Of a stretch of 64,000 nucleotides of DNA, positions 11,793 through 22,312 are shown piece after piece. The stretch is taken from the NCBI RefSeq assembly GCF_001704415.2, contig NC_030824.1:37443022-37507021 (forward strand), read 5' to 3'. Under the pieces are notes generated by a model, which searched no databases, was not told where the DNA came from, and saw only the letters and a list, made by a program, of their open reading frames with translations. Source of the stretch: Capra hircus (taxonomy: Eukaryota > Chordata > Mammalia > Artiodactyla > Bovidae). The position numbers and the translations under genes are program-made. Numbering within the stretch: position 1 is the first letter of the stretch; each line of letters begins with the position of its first letter.

Positions 11793-12203
11793 TAATCAAA
11801 CTAAAAACCACAGCAAAGGAAATTAACAAAATGAAAAGATTGCCTACAGACTGGGAGAAAATATTTGCAAACAATGCAACCAAAAAAGAGTTAATTTCCA
11901 AAATAAATAAACAGCTCTTACAACTCAATTATTAAAAAAAAGACAATTCAATTAAGAAATGGGCAGAAGACCTAATAGACGTTTTTCCAGAGAAGACATG
12001 CAGATAGCCAATAGGCACATGAAATGATGTTCAATGTCACTAAATGTTAGAGAAATGTAAATCAAAACAATAATAAGGTATCACCAGTCAGAATGGCTGT
12101 AATCAAAACGTCTACAAATAATAAATGCTGGAGAGGGTGTGGAGTAAAAAGAACACTTCTACACTGTTGGTGGGAATGTAGATTGGTGGCCGCTAAGGAG
12201 AAC
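11788..12203 (+). mobile_element. L1 segment, third part
   Basis: L1 resumes with cctaatcaaactaaaaacc and runs through gaaaatatttgcaaac, gaaatgggcagaagacc and gtaaatcaaaacaataat to ttggtgggaatgtagattgg. It stops where the next BovB entered. Confidence 0.94.
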
Positions 12204-12564
12204 GTGGTGTTGGAGAAGACTCCTGAGAGTCCCTTGGACTGCAAGGAGATCCAACCAGTCCATTCTGAAGGAGATCAGCCCTGGGATTTCTTTGGAAGGA
12301 ATGATGCTAAAGCTGAAACTCCAGTACTTGGCCACGTCATGCGAAGAGTTGACTCACTGGAAAAGACTCTGATGCTGGGAGGGATTGGGGACAGGAGGAG
12401 AAGGGGACAACAGAGGATGAGATGGCTGGATGGCATCACTGACTTGATGGATGTGAGTCTGAGTGAACTCCGGGTGATGGTGATGGACAGGGAGGCCTGG
12501 CGTGCTGCGACTCATGGAGTCGCAAAGAGTCGGACACAACTGAGCGACTGAACTGAAGGAGAAC
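12195..12564 (+). mobile_element. BovB LINE 3' end in L1, 9-bp target-site duplication
   Basis: The body is about 12204-12555, starting at gtggtgttggagaagactcc and ending gagcgactgaactg. Perfect aaggagaac copies are at 12195-12203 and 12556-12564. It carries the C-terminal basic RRRRGQQRMRWLDG region of ORF2. Confidence 0.97.
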
Positions 12565-12745
12565 AGTATGGAGGTTCCTTAAAACACTAAAAATAGTGCT
12601 ATTATATAATCCAACAATCTCATTCCTGGGCATATACCTGGAAAAGACTAAACTCTAATTCAAAAAGATACATGCATCCTAATGTACATACTAGCACTAT
12701 TTACAATAGCCAACATGTGGAAGCAACAGATGACTGAATAAGGAA
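12556..12745 (+). mobile_element. L1 segment, fourth part
   Basis: It resumes with agtatggaggttccttaaaac and continues to ccaacatgtggaagcaacag and tgactgaataaggaag, matching the L1 3' region. It then changes to unassigned sequence. Confidence 0.9.
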
Positions 12746-12990
12746 GTTGTGCATTCGCTGGCTTCTGAATCAGAACAAACGCCTTTGTCTGTTGGTGAAA
12801 CCCTTCCACTGGTCACTTGACCTATAAAGTAAGAGCTCTTGTAACAAGACAGGCCAAGCGAAGCCCCAGAAGCGATTTCTCTTCCCTTACCAAGATAATA
12901 AATCAAAACTGAAGTTCATTCCAGGAGAGGATGCCAGAGACTGGTCTATCATCTTAAAAACTTAAAAGACTCAAAAGTCTCAGGATTTAA
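12746..12990 (+). other. Unidentified stretch with peptide-like frames, possible processed-pseudogene piece
   Basis: Between L1 3' segments sits about 240 bp that is not recognisable L1. One frame (12752-12817) reads HSLASESEQTPLSVGETLP before a stop. A second frame (12828-12956) reads SKSSCNKTGQAKPQKR, then FLFPYQDNKSK, then GEDARDWSII before a TAA. Composition looks more protein-like than the AT-rich background, and the two frames could be one coding block split by a frameshift. I do not recognise the protein. It could equally be chance or an unrecognised repeat. Confidence 0.3.
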
Positions 12991-13115
12991 AGTGTCTTGA
13001 TTAGGGTGACCGTTACTCAAGTGTAATACATTTGTCAAATCTCACTGACTTAAAACGTGTGCATTTTATTGCATGTCAATGTTATGTTAATAAAGTTGAT
13101 ACCAAACAAAAGAAA
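12991..13115 (+). mobile_element. L1 3' terminus
   Basis: The run from tactcaagtgtaatac through gtgcattttattgcatgtc to aataaagttgatacc resembles the end of older mammalian L1 3'UTRs, including the AATAAA signal and A-rich tail. It may be the end of the interrupted L1 or of another copy. Confidence 0.65.
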
Positions 13116-15289
13116 AACTAGTTACATCAAATTTGGTCAGTCTGTGTGAAGTAGAACTTCTTTTCCAACACATCATATCAAACTGTTCTGTTCTGTTACA
13201 ATATGTGTCTGTTCAACAAAAACCGCTAAACTTGGCAGAGTTAACTGGGGAAGCTGGCAGTATAGATAGAGAAGCTGGGGAGACACTCCCTAGGTTTAAA
13301 AATATCAAATCATACAAATCATATAGAAATTTACCTCTTGGATTAGATTTTCAGTTTTAGTAATACTGGTCTCAACGAATGCCTACTAGTATCCACATTT
13401 AAAAGGAAGAAGTACAAACTCAGGGTTTAAGAATGCAGGAATCAATTCAGGATTTTGATTCTGGTTGCAAATTTCTGTGGAAATTTATCTGTGCTAGTTT
13501 TATTACTGAGATTGTTGCTGTTGTCTAATGATTGCACTACAAATTTACAAATATTTAAGTGGTTTGCTTCTAATTTTATTACACACATAAACTCTAGAAA
13601 TTTTAGTACAACGTACATTTAGTACATTGTATATATGTACACCGAAAATTTTTTTAGGGATGCATATAGGGTATGTAGCAGACAGATCTGTTCAAAGATC
13701 TTCCAACCTTTTTTTTCTTTCATCACCTATAGGTGATTTTTCACTAGTGCTTTATTATTTTTATATTAAGAAGCTATCAATAAGTTACTTATAAAATCAC
13801 AGACATAGTTTTACATGCTCTAATAAATATTTCAGTTGCATAAATGAGCTGATAAAACATGTCTCTATCAGGATCTGGATATCAGATGCCCGTCAATAGA
13901 GGTAGTCAAACAAAAATACCCTGAAGTGATCACATGAGATTTAGATTTCTTTATTTAAAATAATATAGCCACTTTATAATTCACTGAAATTACCCATAGG
14001 TATTTCAGCATTTTGTCTTTTATTAGGCCACCACTTTCACTGTAATAGCATGGTTTTAGAACCTGACATTTTTAAAGTGCAGAATGCTATAAAGACCTTT
14101 TAATATAATGAGTAAATAACATGGTATATTTACACCCTCATCTTAATAATGGTGCCTTTCAAGCAAATAAGAATGGACTTGAAGAGCCACAGTTATGTTT
14201 TATCTAAAGTGTTTCCAATTAGAAATTATTTTATTTATTTCATAGACATAAATTTCCTAGGCATAGATTGCACTATTCATTCGCAAACTATGGGTAATTT
14301 TCTGTTAGTAATGTTTCTTCCTCACGCCCTTTGCTCTGATGCACTGGCACTGAGCAGCAGCAGAGCCGGATGCTTTCCCCTGTAGTTTCTCTCCCACAGT
14401 GTAACATGCTTCAGTGCCGGTTACAATTTGGACCTGCTGTGCTTCACAGTATTTCTTGTTGATGATGTTCACCATCAATAAAATGACTGTCCTTCCATAT
14501 TTTAAATTAACTCTTTTCCTCATGAACTTTTGAACTTTCGACTGAAGAGGTGGGGCATGTAAATTATCACTAACACCCTGGTAGCATCAGGTCGGGTCCA
14601 GCCTCCATGTCAAAACTCAACACTGATCCAAGAACTTCTCATGGACACACCCGCATTTACCACTTCTTATCTGATATTTGAATGAATTGTCTGTGACACA
14701 TTTTTGATGAAATATCCACTTGATTATTTGAGAAAAGTAGAGACAATATCACTCCGGTCGTTCCATCATGCCTGTCATTATTTTTGCTCGTTAGAATGAA
14801 TATCCATTTTGAGCTAAACAAATGCTAGTTTTATAAAGTTTTTTAATGAAGAGAACAAGTTTAAACTTAACTTCCTCCTTTAATGGCAACCAGAGGTTAT
14901 GCTTGTTTAGAAAGTGAACATCTATCCAGATTATACACTCTCACCAGTGCCAGGCCAAAAAACACAGGCCCCAAACCACTCATTCCATAACTCTCTCATT
15001 TTCTGACCTATGGCTGTTATTGTAGAAACTGGATCTATTAAGAAATTGCCTCTGGTGCAGTCAGGGAATATCATGGCACCTTGTGCAATAATTTGCAAAC
15101 AGTGGCTTGAGAAAAATCGTATGCAAAGAAATACATCCCAGACTCTGACCTTTCTACATTGTCACAGTGAATGTTTAGATGGGCTTGCTTCCAAAAAAAT
15201 ATAAGAAGTGTATCTGAGAGTTAGGTGAAGTTGGGAAAACATACCTAACAGCTAATGTTGGCATCACGAGAGACAGCGAGGAGTCTGAC
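13116..15289. other. Unique sequence, no gene seen
   Basis: Over 2 kb with no repeat family recognised by eye. The most GC-balanced part is about 14300-14480. Short frames (for example 14149-14385) show no domain. It could contain conserved non-coding DNA, which cannot be judged without alignment. Confidence 0.5.
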
Positions 15290-15445
15290 CTTTGGTCTTA
15301 AGCGTCAGGAAACCTGAAGTCAAATCCCACCTCATCTATTTAACAGGAGACCTTGTGCAAAATATTGTACTCTTTAAAACTCAGTGTCTCTATCCACAAA
15401 ATAAGGAAAACATTAGAAACTTGCTGCATTAGGTTGTGCTGCCCC
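15290..15445 (+). mobile_element. MIR SINE remnant
   Basis: aagtcaaatcccacctcatc, gaccttgtgcaaaatattg and cagtgtctctatccacaaaa follow the order of the MIR core and 3' half. Divergence is high, as expected for this pre-placental-radiation SINE. Confidence 0.6.
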
Positions 15446-15990
15446 AGGGAAGATCATCAATACGTATTTGTTGAAGAAGTTTTTAATAATTAAAGTGTTT
15501 ATTTAACCATATAATGCACATAGATGAATTAGTAAAATACCTAACGCATGTTTAGTATCCTTTTATTGTTGTTGTCATCAGTTTTATTTCTGCTGTTTTT
15601 CATGGAGCTTTACTTGGTCTCAGGAAAAAATGACCAAGATGAAATATGGATCTTATTTCAGGGTCAGTTAATGCTCAGAAGTAGAAGTAGCTACTGCTTT
15701 AATGCAGGGAATCAAGGTGCAAGAAAATATACTTTTCGCTCATTCATAGGATGCCCCTCAAAGTCAACAGTGGTTAGGCTTTGTTCCTCCTCCTTGGATA
15801 GTCAAATGGGAGGATAATGACTGGTACACATGAGTTTATTTTAACCTAAGGTCATCTAAGTGACATTTCAGAGAGTGTAAAGTAAACTTCCATACAGTAT
15901 CTACTTTTGGTTGCTTAGAGAAGAGTTTAGCATGAATAAACATGTGGATGGTAGCTTTCTGCTTGTTCCATGGTAGATATGTGGTAACTT
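15446..15990. other. Unique sequence
   Basis: Contains an 89-codon plus-strand frame (15548-15817) with a hydrophobic N-terminus. No homology is recognised and the frame is probably chance. Confidence 0.5.
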
Positions 15991-16247
15991 ATAGCTGTTA
16001 CTGGGCTTCCCTCGTGGCTCAGAGGTTAAAGCGTCTGCCTGGAATGTGGAAGACCTGGGTTCGATCCCTGGGCCAGGGAAGATCCCCTGGAGAAGGAAAT
16101 GGCAACCCACTCCAGTACTCTTTCCTGGAAAATCCCATGGAGGGAGGAGCCTGGTACCCTACAGTCCATGGGGTCCATGGGGTCCATGGGGTCTCAAAGA
16201 GTCGGGCATGACTGAGTGACTTTACTTGCACTTTTTCATAGCTGTTA
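15991..16247 (+). mobile_element. Bov-tA SINE with 10-bp target-site duplication and internal triplication
   Basis: The body is 16001-16237, with gggcttccctcgtggctcag, B box ggttcgatccctggg, and a tail gactgagtgactttac. Perfect atagctgtta copies are at 15991-16000 and 16238-16247. Inside it, gtccatggg occurs three times in tandem at 16164-16190 where the family has one copy. Confidence 0.97.
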
Positions 16248-18264
16248 AACAAAATATTTAACATATTCAATCATTTTAACTATATTCAATATTTTCCAAC
16301 AATTTATTTTCAAAAAGGGCATCCAAAAAAAGTGAAAAATTTTGGAATTCTGAGTCAATGTCAAAAATAGATGAACTTGGCAAATGCCAAAGACATGGCC
16401 CTTTGAAACTGTAGGAAATATTCTCTGAGTTCAGAGACTATAAATGACAAAATAACAAAATCAAAATAATAATGAGAAAAATAATTATATAATGGATTGA
16501 ATTTTATAATAAAACATCTGATCAACCAAAGATTCAAAAAGTCAAAATCTTCTCTAAAATTTTTAATAAGCCGTTCAAAATAAAGCATTTTTACTATAAA
16601 TATCCTAATGAGATACAGATGACAAGTTTTTAACCTCTTTGGCGAAATGTGTTTCTGTTACAGTTGAGATATATTTATGTAAAGATGTTTTTTTTCCTGA
16701 CTTAGTCCTATGGGCTTCATTGACATTATTTGCTCAGGATGGAAGAGGCAAAAGCTGAAGCAGTGCCACTTACTAAATTCAACTTCAAGTTCATTGACAA
16801 GTCAGATGGAGATCCAGCCTGAGGACTCTTGACTCCTATTCTTCTGTATAACCACTAGATCATTCTTTTCTTTTAAAAATGTTTTAAAAACACATACTCC
16901 AACCTCATTTACCTCATATATACACAAAACCCAATTACCTTAGTATTGTTTTATTACTTCATTTCTCTTCCCACTCTCTTCTCTGTCTTAATGATCATTC
17001 ACGATATTTGGGAAATGACTCAAAGAGAACACTTCAAAGTATTGTTTTATGGCTCACCAAAACAGTGCCTCCTTGTCTTCTCTTCTTTGTTGATTTTTTA
17101 ACAAAGTGACCGACAGAGTAAATGTTCACATATACATGCTTAACTTTATTTTACATTGTGAAACCTTCACACATTCTTTTCTTTCATGAAAACATTTAAG
17201 CTTACCTAACCATGACACAGAAGAACACATTTGTTTCTATCTTTAGATTTCATCTTTATCAAAAAGAACACCAAAGGTCTGAAATAATATGATGATAAAA
17301 GAAAGATAAAATTTATTTTCCTAATAGCTTGACTTCAGCCAAATTTTTAAGACAGAGGAGTGCATCAGCATTACTAATTATGAGATAAATTGAATGTAAT
17401 ACACCCACCCACCCACAGACATACATACACACTATATGCATACATGGATACTTTTCGGGCTTCTACGTTTCAACTATACTTTGTATGAAACAAACTTGGA
17501 AGTTGCCAAATGAAAGCTAAATATATGACCTATCAATAGGCTATTACAACAGCACAGGAAGGAAGGAAGAATGCTAGAATCATTTGAGAGGGCTATGGGA
17601 TTTGAGTAGTCAGAATGGATTTACGGAGGTCAAAAGTTTGTCAGCGTGGAAGGTAAAACATCTTTGTCTTGGTAAAGCTTTCATTTAATGACAACATACA
17701 CAAACTGGATATGGGAGGTAAGGATACTAGCAATGATACAAAGGCTTACTAATTCCAAGAGAAGAGAAACAGCTACTAGATCCTTTATATCACAAATAAC
17801 CTAGACTTTTTGGGGGGGGGGCACTTTTCAAAAAAAGTTCTGCTCTTATGCTTACACCAAACTCATGGGGATAAACTCAAAACACAGGATCCTGAAGTGA
17901 TCTTTGACTTTGGTCCCATTCCTTATAAAAATCTGCATTCTCCATATGATCCATATACCATTATTTTCCCCTCTGTATGGACATTCTGAGGGAGGAGATT
18001 CTACTTATAAACTATATCCTTATCATTTGATGATCCTTTTCTGTAATGCTTCAGAAGGCTTCAAACTAATGAACATATTAAATCATGAAAAAATAAGAGA
18101 AAGAACTGCAATGGGAATATGGATTATAGAATGTATCTTAGGAGATCAAAACAGTCAGATAAATTAACATGGTTTCTTTTTACACTTAATGTATATAATT
18201 TGGGAAAGCAAAGGGTCTACAAGTACAAAAGTATAATTTCTTACATATTTTATTTATAAATGGT
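16248..18264. other. Unique sequence with short simple repeats
   Basis: Contains a cacccacccaccc patch near 17402-17416 and a G run near 17812-17821. No coding or RNA feature is supported. Confidence 0.55.
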
Positions 18265-18466
18265 ATGCATGTGTGTGAAGCTGCTTCAGTCACATCCCAC
18301 TCTTTATGACCCTATGGACTGTAGCCTGCCAGACTTCTCTGTCTATGGGATTCATCAGGCAAGAATACTGGAGTGGGTTGCCATGCCTTCCTCCAGGGTA
18401 TCTTCCCAACCCAGGGATCGAACCCATGTCTCTTATGTTTTTAACACTAGCACCACCTGGAAAGCT
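18265..18466 (-). mobile_element. Bov-tA SINE
   Basis: Reversed SINE: gctgcttcagtcacatccc, body aatactggagtgggttgcc, reversed B box gggatcgaacccatg, ending accacctggaaagc. Confidence 0.93.
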
Positions 18467-18534
18467 CATCTGTGGCACAGAGTCAACCAAACTGGAATTG
18501 GAGAAACGGTTTTATTTGAAAAGTTTACCTCATC

Positions 18535-19140
18535 TACTCACCCATTCATTTCCTCAACAAACATTTTTTGAATCTCTCCTATGCTTTTGGTAAGAGTCTA
18601 GATCCTTGGAGTGAAAGAGAAATTGATTCTGTCTTAGAAATCAGAGTCTAGTGAAAGAAACAGGTAATATGCAAACACATAATATCAAGTAATGACCAAT
18701 GCTATTAGAAACAGCAAAGCAGACTCAGGGATGGAGAGTACTGCTGGAAGAGGGGCTTTTTTTAGATGAGAGGCTCATGCAGGGCCTCTCTGAGGAAGGA
18801 CTATTTCAGTAGAGGCATGCATGAAATAAACAAGGGAGCAATGGTAACATTTAATAGAAGAGTGAATAACTGCAGGAAAGAGAATTTCATAAGCACTAAC
18901 TTGGGGAAAAGTTGGCACACTTGAGAAACAGGAAGATTAATGTGGTTGATGGTGAATGAGAAAAGGAATAGAAGGAGACAAGACTGGAGGAGCAGCCCTG
19001 ACAGAAGGCTGAGTAAGACCTTATAAGCCATGGGAAGTTAACTTTTTTATAAGAGTGAGAGAAGTCCCAAAATATTTTGAGAAAAGTGAGTAAGAAAATC
19101 TAACATGAATTTCAAATGACTTCACTATCTACTATATGGA
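18535..19140 (-). mobile_element. Ancient L2 LINE 3' end
   Basis: The reversed L2 3' terminus (cccattcatttcctcaaca, acattttttgaatctctcc) is followed by the reversed L2 body: gcagggcctctctgaggaag and taagaccttataagccatgg, the counterpart of the usual ggccttgtaggccatgg. The order matches a reversed copy of the L2 type seen in forward orientation at 55763-56345. Confidence 0.82.
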
Positions 19141-19724
19141 AGATTTACTGAAGGATGGAGAGTAGGATAAAGGAGACCTGTGAGGGGGTTCTTTTAGTAA
19201 CTCAGTAAGAAATGATGGATGGTTTTGATTAGAGCATATATTTACAAAGCTATATCACTGATAACTCTTATATTTCATTTGGTGCTGGACACTATGACAG
19301 GGAGTCTAGGGACAGGAGCTTGTCTGATGGGACATTCAAGATTTTGAATTAAAACAGGTTTTGTACCAGTACATGTATTTTAACTAAAACAAATCTTGTC
19401 CCATTATATGTATTACAGAGAACATAGAGATAAGAAATAGACAAGAATGTATGGAATTTTCATCCATTATAAAGGACTCATTTAAAGTATTAGGGAAAAG
19501 ATGCATTACTTAAATGATTTCAGAAAAGCTCAGCAACTAAAATTAAAGTGATAACTCTAACACATTTATTATGACAAAATAAGTCACAGATCAAAGACAA
19601 ACAGGTAAAACCCTAAAATTACACGAAAAAACAGGCAGTTTTTAAAAATCCACAGCAGACTGCTTGGGAAAGGTAGCTGCTAATGATTTGCCTCATGCCT
19701 ATATTTTTTGCACACCTCTTCTGC
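19141..19724. other. Unique or unrecognised sequence
   Basis: No feature recognised. Old L2 may extend into its left part. Confidence 0.4.
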
Positions 19725-20060
19725 CACCCATGGTGGGAATCTTCCCTCACTTAGAACCTGGCATGGCAAGGTGATTTTCTTTTGTTAATAGAAGGATGCT
19801 ATGCCAGTTATGGATCTAGCGTTTTAAGAGCCCGAAAGCTGTTTTTTCTACCTTAGTAATGTGAGCATCGTGTAAGAATTTCAATCACCCTGCAGGATAC
19901 AATGGTTTTGCCAACCCTCAGACATTCTAGTCACCCCAGCTGAGGCAGAAGACATACGAATGAGACCATCTTGTACGTTCCAGTCCCGGCTGAGCTCCTA
20001 TGGAATATAATCAAACAGCTCCGTGGAGGCAATGTGGAGGGGGTCAGTATTAAGCTGCAC
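19725..20060 (+). mobile_element. MaLR (MLT1-type) LTR remnant
   Basis: The ordered motifs gtaagaatttcaatcaccc, ccccagctgaggcagaag, gaatgagaccatcttgtac and ccggctgagctcctatgg are characteristic of MLT1-type LTRs of the non-autonomous ERVL-MaLR group. It is old and has no coding capacity. Confidence 0.65.
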
Positions 20061-20419
20061 ATATAGTGGGTTTGCATTAGTCTATGAATCCCGGCTTAGA
20101 GGACACAAATATTTTACAATTAGCTGCAAGAAAATCTGCCCTTTCTATGAAGGGAGGTGCTGTCTTTATTTTCCCGGACAGTAAATGAAACTTCCTTCTG
20201 CTTGGGAGAGTTTCAAATTTCTATTTTCTAAAATGTTTACTATACAGACATTCTTGAAAAGAGTCTGCGACAGAAGCAGTCAGTGCCCTGTCCATAAAAT
20301 GTGTAGCAACATAGGAGATCCATGAATTGCCTCCTAGCAAACTCAGGATCTGGAACTAAACCATCCCATCTAGGCTACCTCTAATACTTTCTATCTCTCT
20401 GATCATTCATGAATTAATG
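20061..20419. other. Unique sequence
   Basis: No feature recognised. Confidence 0.45.
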
Positions 20420-20550
20420 AATCTCTCTGTCCCTCATTTTCCTTACATGTAAAATGAATCTAATACCAGTAACATTAAGAATTGAACTGGTCAAAGCATT
20501 AGAACAGTGCCAGGATAAAATTGTTCAAAAATATTAGCTGTGATTCTGAT
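20420..20550 (+). mobile_element. MIR SINE 3' half
   Basis: ctctctgtccctcattttcc, ttacatgtaaaatgaatc, agcattagaacagtgccagg and aaatattagctgtgattc follow the MIR consensus order to its end. Confidence 0.75.
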
Positions 20551-20559
20551 CATTCAACC

Positions 20560-20722
20560 AACTGAATCCTATACATCCATTAGAAATTAATTAAGTATTA
20601 CTATGGAATAATATCTAAGGTGTCCTTTAAGTGAAAAAAAAAAAACGCAAAGTGCAAGTCACTATAGAATATGCTATCATTTGTATAAAATGAAAATAAT
20701 AAATAAGTTCAGATATATATAT
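20560..20722 (+). mobile_element. Old L1 3'UTR, left part
   Basis: tacatccattagaaatta, ggaataatatctaaggtgtc and gaatatgctatcatttgtat resemble the 3'UTR of old mammalian L1. It continues after the SINE at 20960-21040 (cttggtgtatattcccag). The family was not assigned. Confidence 0.5.
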
Positions 20723-20959
20723 ACACCCACAGGGGGCTTCCCTGGTGGCTCAGAGGTTAAAGCATCTGCCTGCAATGCGGGAGACCTGGGTTCGATCCTG
20801 GGTCGGGAAGATCCCCTGGAGAAGGAAATGGCAACCCACTCCAGTAGTCTTGCCTGGAGAATCCCATGGACTGAGGAGCCTGGTGGGCTACAGTCCACAG
20901 GGTCGCAAAGAGTCGGACACGGCTGAGCGACTTGACTTTCACTTTATACACACCCACAG
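20723..20959 (+). mobile_element. Bov-tA SINE, near consensus, 10-bp target-site duplication
   Basis: The body is 20733-20949. It shows the full tRNA-like head (ggcttccctggtggctcag), B box ggttcgatcctgggtcg and the tail gactttcacttt. Perfect acacccacag copies at 20723-20732 and 20950-20959 fix the boundaries. The low divergence suggests a recent insertion. Confidence 0.97.
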
Positions 20960-21097
20960 ACCCACATACATAGATGCTTGGTGTATATTCCCAGACTGTC
21001 TCCAGAATGACACTCAACTACTGGGAACTAGGTTGTCTCCAATGAGAAGAGATCATGGCTAGGGAAGAGGTAGCAGGAAAACATACTTTTTTCTCTA

Positions 21098-21317
21098 TGC
21101 TGTGCTGGGCACATTCATGTCCAACTCTTTGTGACCCCCATGGACTGATGCCTGCTGGGCTTCTCTGTACATATGACTTTTCCCAGCAAAAACCCTGGAG
21201 TGGGTTGCCATTTCCTCCTCCAGGAGATCTTCCTGACCCAAGGATCAAATCCAAGACTCTTGTTTCTCCTGTATTGGCAGGCGGGTTCTTTACTGCTAGC
21301 ACCACCTGGGAACCCCA
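21098..21317 (-). mobile_element. Bov-tA SINE
   Basis: Reversed SINE: attcatgtccaactctttg, ctggagtgggttgccatttc, reversed B box, and end gcaccacctgggaacccc. Confidence 0.93.
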
Positions 21318-21508
21318 CTTTAGTAACTTTTGACTATCATATGACTGAATTAACTACTTCAAAAAATTAATGAGCTATATTTGAAGTAAAAAATTTGCTT
21401 GTTTATGAGGAGGACAATTATTTCTAAGTTGATATTTACGTTATTAAACATATATAGTATTAAAACTAATAATGCAGAGTTTAGAATTAGCTATACAAAG
21501 CTTTGAAT

Positions 21509-22312
21509 AAAAAAGATCTTCCATATCAGGAAAATACAAATCAAAATCACAATGAGATACCACCTCACATGTGTTAGAAAAGCTATTTTCTAAAAGATAA
21601 GACATAGCAAGTGTTGACAAGAATTTGGGAAAAGGGAACCATTGTGCATGGTTGGTGGGAATGTAAATTGGTACAGCCACTATGGGAAACAGTATGGAAA
21701 CTCCTCAAGAAATTACAAATAGAACTACTATGTGATCCAGAAATGTAACTTCTGGATATATATCTGAAGGAAATGAAATCATTACCTTAAAGAAATGTCT
21801 AAAATGCAATATTACTCTGGCATAAAAGAAGGAAATCCTGTCACATGGATGAAACAGAGGGCATTATGCTATGTGAAATAGGTCAAACAGAGAAAGACAA
21901 ATACTATACAGTATTACTTGTATGTATAATCTAAAAAAGCTAAACTCACAGAAACAGAGAATAGAATGGTGATGTCTAGGGACTGGGAGATCTGGGAAAT
22001 GGGATGTTGGTCAAAGGTTAGAAACTCTCAGTTATAAGAGGAATAAGTTCTGAGGATCTAATATGTTATGGGGAGTATGGGGACTAAAGATACCAATACT
22101 GTATCGTATACTTGAAAGTTGCTAAGACAGTAAATATTAAATGTTCTCATAACAACAGCAGCAGCAAAAAGCTAATTATGTGAAGTGATGGATATGTTAA
22201 CTAGCATTATAGTAATCAGTTCACAACATACATATGCATCAAATCATCATGCTGTACATCTTAAATTTACACAATGTTATATGTCTGTTATAGCTCAATA
22301 AAGCTAGAAAAA
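21509..22312 (+). mobile_element. L1 3' end with internal loss
   Basis: cacaatgagataccacctc, gttggtgggaatgtaaattg, gaaaaagacaaatac-like sequence and gaatggtgatgtctagggac lead to the L1MA/B-type terminus gctgtacatcttaaatt and tagctcaataaagc, followed by an A-rich tail. Part of the region between ggatatatatctgaagg and the acatggatgaaacagagg stretch is missing. Confidence 0.93.

Noticed and set aside
15548..15817. 89-codon frame with a hydrophobic start resembling a signal peptide
   Set aside because: Composition follows the T-rich DNA. No conserved domain, splice context or homology was recognised.
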